Of a DNA stretch of 64,000 nt, positions 60,932 to 64,000 are shown in pieces. A program made the position numbers and the translations under genes. Position 1 is the first letter of the stretch, and each line of letters opens with the position of its first letter. The notes under the pieces are model-generated. The model made no database searches and was not told the DNA's origin. It was given only the letters and a program-made list of their open reading frames with translations. The stretch comes from Microbacterium sp. CSI-V (lineage in GTDB: Bacteria; Actinomycetota; Actinomycetes; Actinomycetales; Microbacteriaceae): contig NZ_MTQM01000007.1 in the NCBI RefSeq assembly GCF_001984105.1, positions 372,001 through 436,000 on the forward strand. The letters run 5' to 3'.

Positions 60932-62389
60932 ATGACCACCACCGACCCCCGCTTCGCCGTCCTCGGCGCCCGGCCGGGAAAGATCGTCGCGGTCCACCTC
61001 TCGTACACCTCGCGGGCCGATCAGCGCGGCCGCCGGCCCGCCGCCCCCTCGTACTTCCTCAAGCCGTCGAGCTCCCTCGCCCCCTCGGGCGCGACGATCG
61101 AGCGCCCCTCCGGCACCGAACTCCTCGCGTTCGAGGGAGAGATCGCCCTCGTCATCGGCGAGCCCGCCCGATGGGTGACCCCGGATGCCGCGTGGAACCA
61201 CGTGGCATCCCTCACCGCCGCGAACGACTTCGGACTGTACGATCTGCGCGCGAACGACAAGGGCTCGAACGTCCGCTCGAAAGGCGGGGACGGCTACACC
61301 CCGCTCGGTCCCGCTCTGATCGACGCCCGCTCCGTCGACCCGCACGCGCTGCGGCTGCGCACGTGGGTCAACGGCGACCTCGTGCAGGACGACTCCACCG
61401 CGGGCCTCCTGTTCCCCCTCGCGCAGATCGTCGCCGACCTGTCTCAGCACTTCACGCTCGAGACCGGCGACGTCATCCTCACCGGCACGCCCGCGGGATC
61501 GTCGGTGGTCGTGCCCGGCGATGTCGTCGAAGTGCAGGTGGATGCCGGCATCCATTCGACCGGCCGGCTCCGCACTCCCGTGACCCAGGGCGCGCACTCG
61601 TTCGATGCCGCGGTCGGGTCCCTCCCCGCGGTGGACGACACGCAGCGCCTCGAGGCGTGGGGTTCGGCCGAGGCTGCGGGCTCGGCGCCCTCCTCCGCCC
61701 TCCCGCCGGAACTGCGCGCGAAGCTCGAACGCGTCCCGGTCGCCGGCCTCAGCGCGCAGCTGCGCAAGCGCGGCCTGAACGACGTGACGATCGACGGGGT
61801 GCACGCCCTCACCCCCGGGAGCCGCTTCGTCGGCACCGCGCGGACGCTCCGCTTCCTCCCGCACCGCGAAGACCTCTTCGCCGCGCGCGGCGGCGGCTAC
61901 AACGCCCAGAAGCGCGCGTTCGACGCGGTCGACGCGGGCGAGGTCATCGTGATCGAGGCGCGCGGCGAGACGGGGTCCGGCACCCTGGGCGACATCCTCG
62001 CGCTCCGCGCCCACGCGCGCGGTGCGGCGGCGATCGTCACCGACGGCGGCGTACGGGATGCCGAGGCCGTCGCCGCGGTCGGCATCCCGGTGTTCACCGC
62101 GGGTCCCCACCCCGCGGTGCTCGGCCGGAGGCACGTCCCGTGGGAGACCGGCGTCGCCGTCGGCTGCGGCGGCACCACCGTCGAGCCGGGCGACATCCTC
62201 GTGGGCGACGGCGACGGCGTGATCGTGATCCCCCCGCACCTCGCCGAGGAGGTCGCCGACGCCGCCCTCGCGCAAGAGGCCGAGGACGCATGGATCGCCC
62301 GCCAGGTGGCATCCGGTCATCCCGTCGACGGACTGTTCCCCCTGAACGCGCAGTGGCGCGCCCGCTACGAGGCCGAGAGGAACGCCTGA
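60932..62389 (+). CDS. Fusion of fumarylacetoacetate-hydrolase domain and RraA-like aldolase/decarboxylase domain
   Basis: 485 residues. N-terminal FAH domain (about 1-235): metal Glu in LLAFEGEIALVIGEP, TAANDFGLYDLR, GYTPLGPALID and GDVILTGTPAGSS. After a linker, an RraA-like domain (about 260-460) shows RFVGTARTL, GTLGDILALRAHARGAAAIVTDG given in part as the GD...G..GA motif, GGVRDAEAV and GDGDGVIVIP. FAH proteins of the HpcE/HpaG group isomerise or decarboxylate meta-cleavage products; RraA-like enzymes act as hydroxymethyl-oxoglutarate aldolase or oxaloacetate decarboxylase. The fusion would join two late steps of ring-cleavage metabolism. First gene of an operon with gntR and the HpaE-like gene. 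Confidence 0.88.
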   Translation: MTTTDPRFAVLGARPGKIVAVHLSYTSRADQRGRRPAAPSYFLKPSSSLAPSGATIERPSGTELLAFEGEIALVIGEPARWVTPDAAWNHVASLTAANDFGLYDLRANDKGSNVRSKGGDGYTPLGPALIDARSVDPHALRLRTWVNGDLVQDDSTAGLLFPLAQIVADLSQHFTLETGDVILTGTPAGSSVVVPGDVVEVQVDAGIHSTGRLRTPVTQGAHSFDAAVGSLPAVDDTQRLEAWGSAEAAGSAPSSALPPELRAKLERVPVAGLSAQLRKRGLNDVTIDGVHALTPGSRFVGTARTLRFLPHREDLFAARGGGYNAQKRAFDAVDAGEVIVIEARGETGSGTLGDILALRAHARGAAAIVTDGGVRDAEAVAAVGIPVFTAGPHPAVLGRRHVPWETGVAVGCGGTTVEPGDILVGDGDGVIVIPPHLAEEVADAALAQEAEDAWIARQVASGHPVDGLFPLNAQWRARYEAERNA

Positions 62390-63111
62390 TGGATGCCACG
62401 ACCCCCGCCGCCACGACCCCGGCGAGCGCGCAGCCGGCGAGCGCGCAGAGCAAGTCGCAGCAGGCGTACCACTGGATCAAGGAACGCATCGCGGCGCAGG
62501 AGTTCACCCCCGGCTACCGGCTGGTGCTCGGCACGATCGCCGGCGACCTCGACATGAGCGTCGTGCCGGTGCGCGAGGCGATCCGTCAGCTCGAGGCCGA
62601 AGGGCTCGTGACGTTCGAGCGCAACGTCGGCGCGCGGGTGTCGATGGTCGACGACTCGCAGTATCGCTTCAGCATGCAGTCGCTGAGCATCCTCGAGGGC
62701 GCGGCGACCGCGCTGTCGGCGCGGGCCCTCACGACCGACGACGTCCGCCGCGCGCGCCGCATCAACGAGCTCATGGTCGAGACCCTCGACCACTTCGACC
62801 CGCGGGCGTTCACCGCGCTGAACCAGGAGTTCCACGCGACCCTGTTCGAGAAGTGCGCGAACCCCCGAATGCTCGACCTCGTCCGTGCGGAGTGGGCGCG
62901 CCTCGGGCACCTGCGCGACTCCACCTTCAGCTTCGTGCCCGGTCGCGCGGCCGAGTCGGTCCGCGAGCACGAGAACATCCTCGTGCTCATCGAGAACGGC
63001 GCCCCGCTCGCCGAGATCGAGAAGACCGCCCGCCGCCACCGATCGGCCACGCTCGACGCCTACCTCATCCACGAGCACCCCGACGAGTCGCTCGGGCTTC
63101 CCGCTTTCTGA
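62389..63111 (+). CDS. GntR-family (FCD-domain) transcriptional regulator
   Basis: 240 residues; the start shares one base with the upstream stop (TGATG), with GAGAGGAA as ribosome site. Winged helix: QQAYHWIKERIAAQEFTPGY, DLDMSVVPVREAIRQLEAEG. C-terminal FCD domain with LSILEGAATALSARAL, NQEFHATLFEKCANPRML and HENILVLIENG (metal-binding His and Asp/Asn positions). Such regulators repress catabolic operons until a pathway acid binds. A short Ala/Thr/Ser-rich N-terminal tail precedes the DNA-binding domain. Confidence 0.92.
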   Translation: MDATTPAATTPASAQPASAQSKSQQAYHWIKERIAAQEFTPGYRLVLGTIAGDLDMSVVPVREAIRQLEAEGLVTFERNVGARVSMVDDSQYRFSMQSLSILEGAATALSARALTTDDVRRARRINELMVETLDHFDPRAFTALNQEFHATLFEKCANPRMLDLVRAEWARLGHLRDSTFSFVPGRAAESVREHENILVLIENGAPLAEIEKTARRHRSATLDAYLIHEHPDESLGLPAF

Positions 63112-63114
63112 ACC

Positions 63115-63131
63115 GGATGCCACCGGCATCC
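63115..63131 (+). terminator. GGATGCC inverted pair after gntR
   Basis: GGATGCC (63115-63121), ACC, GGCATCC (63125-63131): a seven-base stem with a three-base loop, three bases after the gntR stop and before the HpaE-like gene. It may be a weak terminator or an mRNA processing point. Confidence 0.45.
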
Positions 63132-63155
63132 CTCCCCTCCATCGAAGGAGCACCC

Positions 63156-64000
63156 ATGACCCGCCGCACCCCGGCAGACCTGCCCGCGCGCATCCGGCAC
63201 TACATCGGCGGCAGCTTCGTCGACTCGATCGACGGCGACGAGTTCGACGTGCTCGACCCGGTGACCAATGAGACGTACGTCCGCGCCGCCGCGGGCAAGA
63301 AGGCCGATGTCGACGCCGCCGTCGCCGCCGCCCGCGCGGCGTTCACCGAAGGCCCGTGGCCGCGCATGCTGCCCCGCGAGCGTTCGCGCGTGCTGCACCG
63401 CATCGCCGACCTCGTCGAGTCGCGCGACGCTCGCCTGGCGGAGCTGGAGTCCTTCGACTCGGGCCTGCCGATCACCCAGGCACTCGGGCAGGCGCGGCGC
63501 GCGGCCGAGAACTTCCGTTTCTTCGCCGACCTGATCGTCGCGCAGACGGACGACGCGTTCAAGGTTCCGGGCCGCCAGCTCAACTACGTCAACCGCAAGC
63601 CGATCGGTGTCGCCGGACTCATCACGCCGTGGAACACGCCGTTCATGCTCGAGTCGTGGAAGCTCGCCCCGGCGCTCGCCACGGGCAACACGGTCGTGCT
63701 GAAGCCCGCCGAGTTCACGCCGCTGTCGGCGTCGCTCTGGGCCGGGATCTTCGAGGAGGCCGGGCTCCCCGAGGGCGTGTTCAACCTCGTCAACGGCCTC
63801 GGCGAGGACGCCGGCGACGCGCTCGTGAAGCACCCCGACGTGCCGCTCATCTCGTTCACCGGCGAGAGCTCGACCGGGCAGCTGATCTTCGCCAACGCGG
63901 CACCCTTCCTGAAGGGCCTGTCGATGGAGCTCGGCGGCAAGAGCCCGGCGATCGTCTTCGCGGATGCCGACCTGGATGCCGCCATCGACGCGACGATCTT
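63156..64000 (+). CDS. hpaE: HpaE-like 5-carboxymethyl-2-hydroxymuconate semialdehyde dehydrogenase, truncated by window end
   Basis: 281 residues are visible from ATG 63156 (GAAGGAG upstream). ALDH motifs: HYIGGSFVDSIDGDEFDVLDP (in part HYIGGSFVDS), PWNTPFMLESWKLAPALATG, FTGESSTGQ and the Glu motif SMELGGKSPAIVF. The catalytic Cys lies beyond the edge. The pattern FTGESSTGQ with ELGGKSP is that of HpaE, which oxidises the ring-cleavage semialdehyde in homoprotocatechuate breakdown. Neighbouring FAH-type gene fits the next steps of that pathway. Other semialdehyde dehydrogenases are possible. Confidence 0.85.
   Translation, partial: MTRRTPADLPARIRHYIGGSFVDSIDGDEFDVLDPVTNETYVRAAAGKKADVDAAVAAARAAFTEGPWPRMLPRERSRVLHRIADLVESRDARLAELESFDSGLPITQALGQARRAAENFRFFADLIVAQTDDAFKVPGRQLNYVNRKPIGVAGLITPWNTPFMLESWKLAPALATGNTVVLKPAEFTPLSASLWAGIFEEAGLPEGVFNLVNGLGEDAGDALVKHPDVPLISFTGESSTGQLIFANAAPFLKGLSMELGGKSPAIVFADADLDAAIDATI

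Overview
The window is very GC-rich (roughly 70 percent) chromosomal DNA from an actinobacterium, most likely Microbacterium or another Microbacteriaceae. The evidence is the strong G/C third-position bias, many GTG starts, leaderless -10 boxes, a fused RibBA, a GTP-type PEP carboxykinase, and a gene order (maf - accA - lpdA - PNP - sugar mutase - add/deoA/cdd - sdhCDAB) that follows the Rv3282-Rv3319 region of Mycobacterium tuberculosis as I recall it. I see no rRNA, tRNA, insertion sequence, prophage or CRISPR array. Nearly all of the window is protein-coding.

Layout. 0-4.7 kb: end of an unknown gene, then a minus-strand NarL-type two-component operon with an extra membrane protein, and a TRAM/TrmA-family RNA methyltransferase. 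4.7-12.7 kb: maf, the acyl-CoA carboxylase alpha subunit, LpdA-type quinone dehydrogenase, purine nucleoside phosphorylase, phosphosugar mutase, and a lone AbiEi/DUF559 endonuclease-like gene between two related palindromes. 12.8-20.6 kb: a self-contained mannitol PTS locus (MtlR, an orphan EIIB, HPr, EI, MtlA, MtlF, MtlD). 20.6-29.8 kb: a hydrolase, then a minus-strand nucleoside uptake and salvage operon (BMP lipoprotein, ATPase, two permeases, Cdd, DeoA, Add). 30-35 kb: ManC and sdhCDAB. 35-39.8 kb: single leaderless genes (YihY, XthA, TrpS, GNAT, Fpg/Nei). 39.9-44 kb: FMN riboswitch plus ribD-ribE-ribBA-ribH. 44-52.9 kb: MHS transporter, ABC exporter, PckG, RamB-like regulator, succinate-semialdehyde-type dehydrogenase. 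53-64 kb: an aromatic-acid catabolic region (3-hydroxybenzoate hydroxylase-like enzyme with IclR regulator, an ECF sigma unit, a ThDP enzyme, an MHS transporter, an FAH-RraA fusion, a GntR regulator, and an HpaE-like dehydrogenase cut by the window end).

Beyond the genes, four kinds of structure stand out. (1) The heptamer GGATGCC/GGCATCC is strongly over-used on both strands and appears as inverted pairs just after genes, as DNA-uptake sequences do in other bacteria. (2) Five unrelated families of intergenic palindromes sit at gene 3' ends: five of eight convergent junctions have one and no divergent junction does. Three families recur inside the window. (3) Sixteen genes carry a -10 hexamer six (or seven) bases before the start codon, which implies leaderless mRNAs and fixes many starts. 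(4) The DUF559 gene lies between two inversely oriented copies of one palindrome family, like a mobile cassette.

All functional names come from recognising protein motifs by eye. No database search was run.
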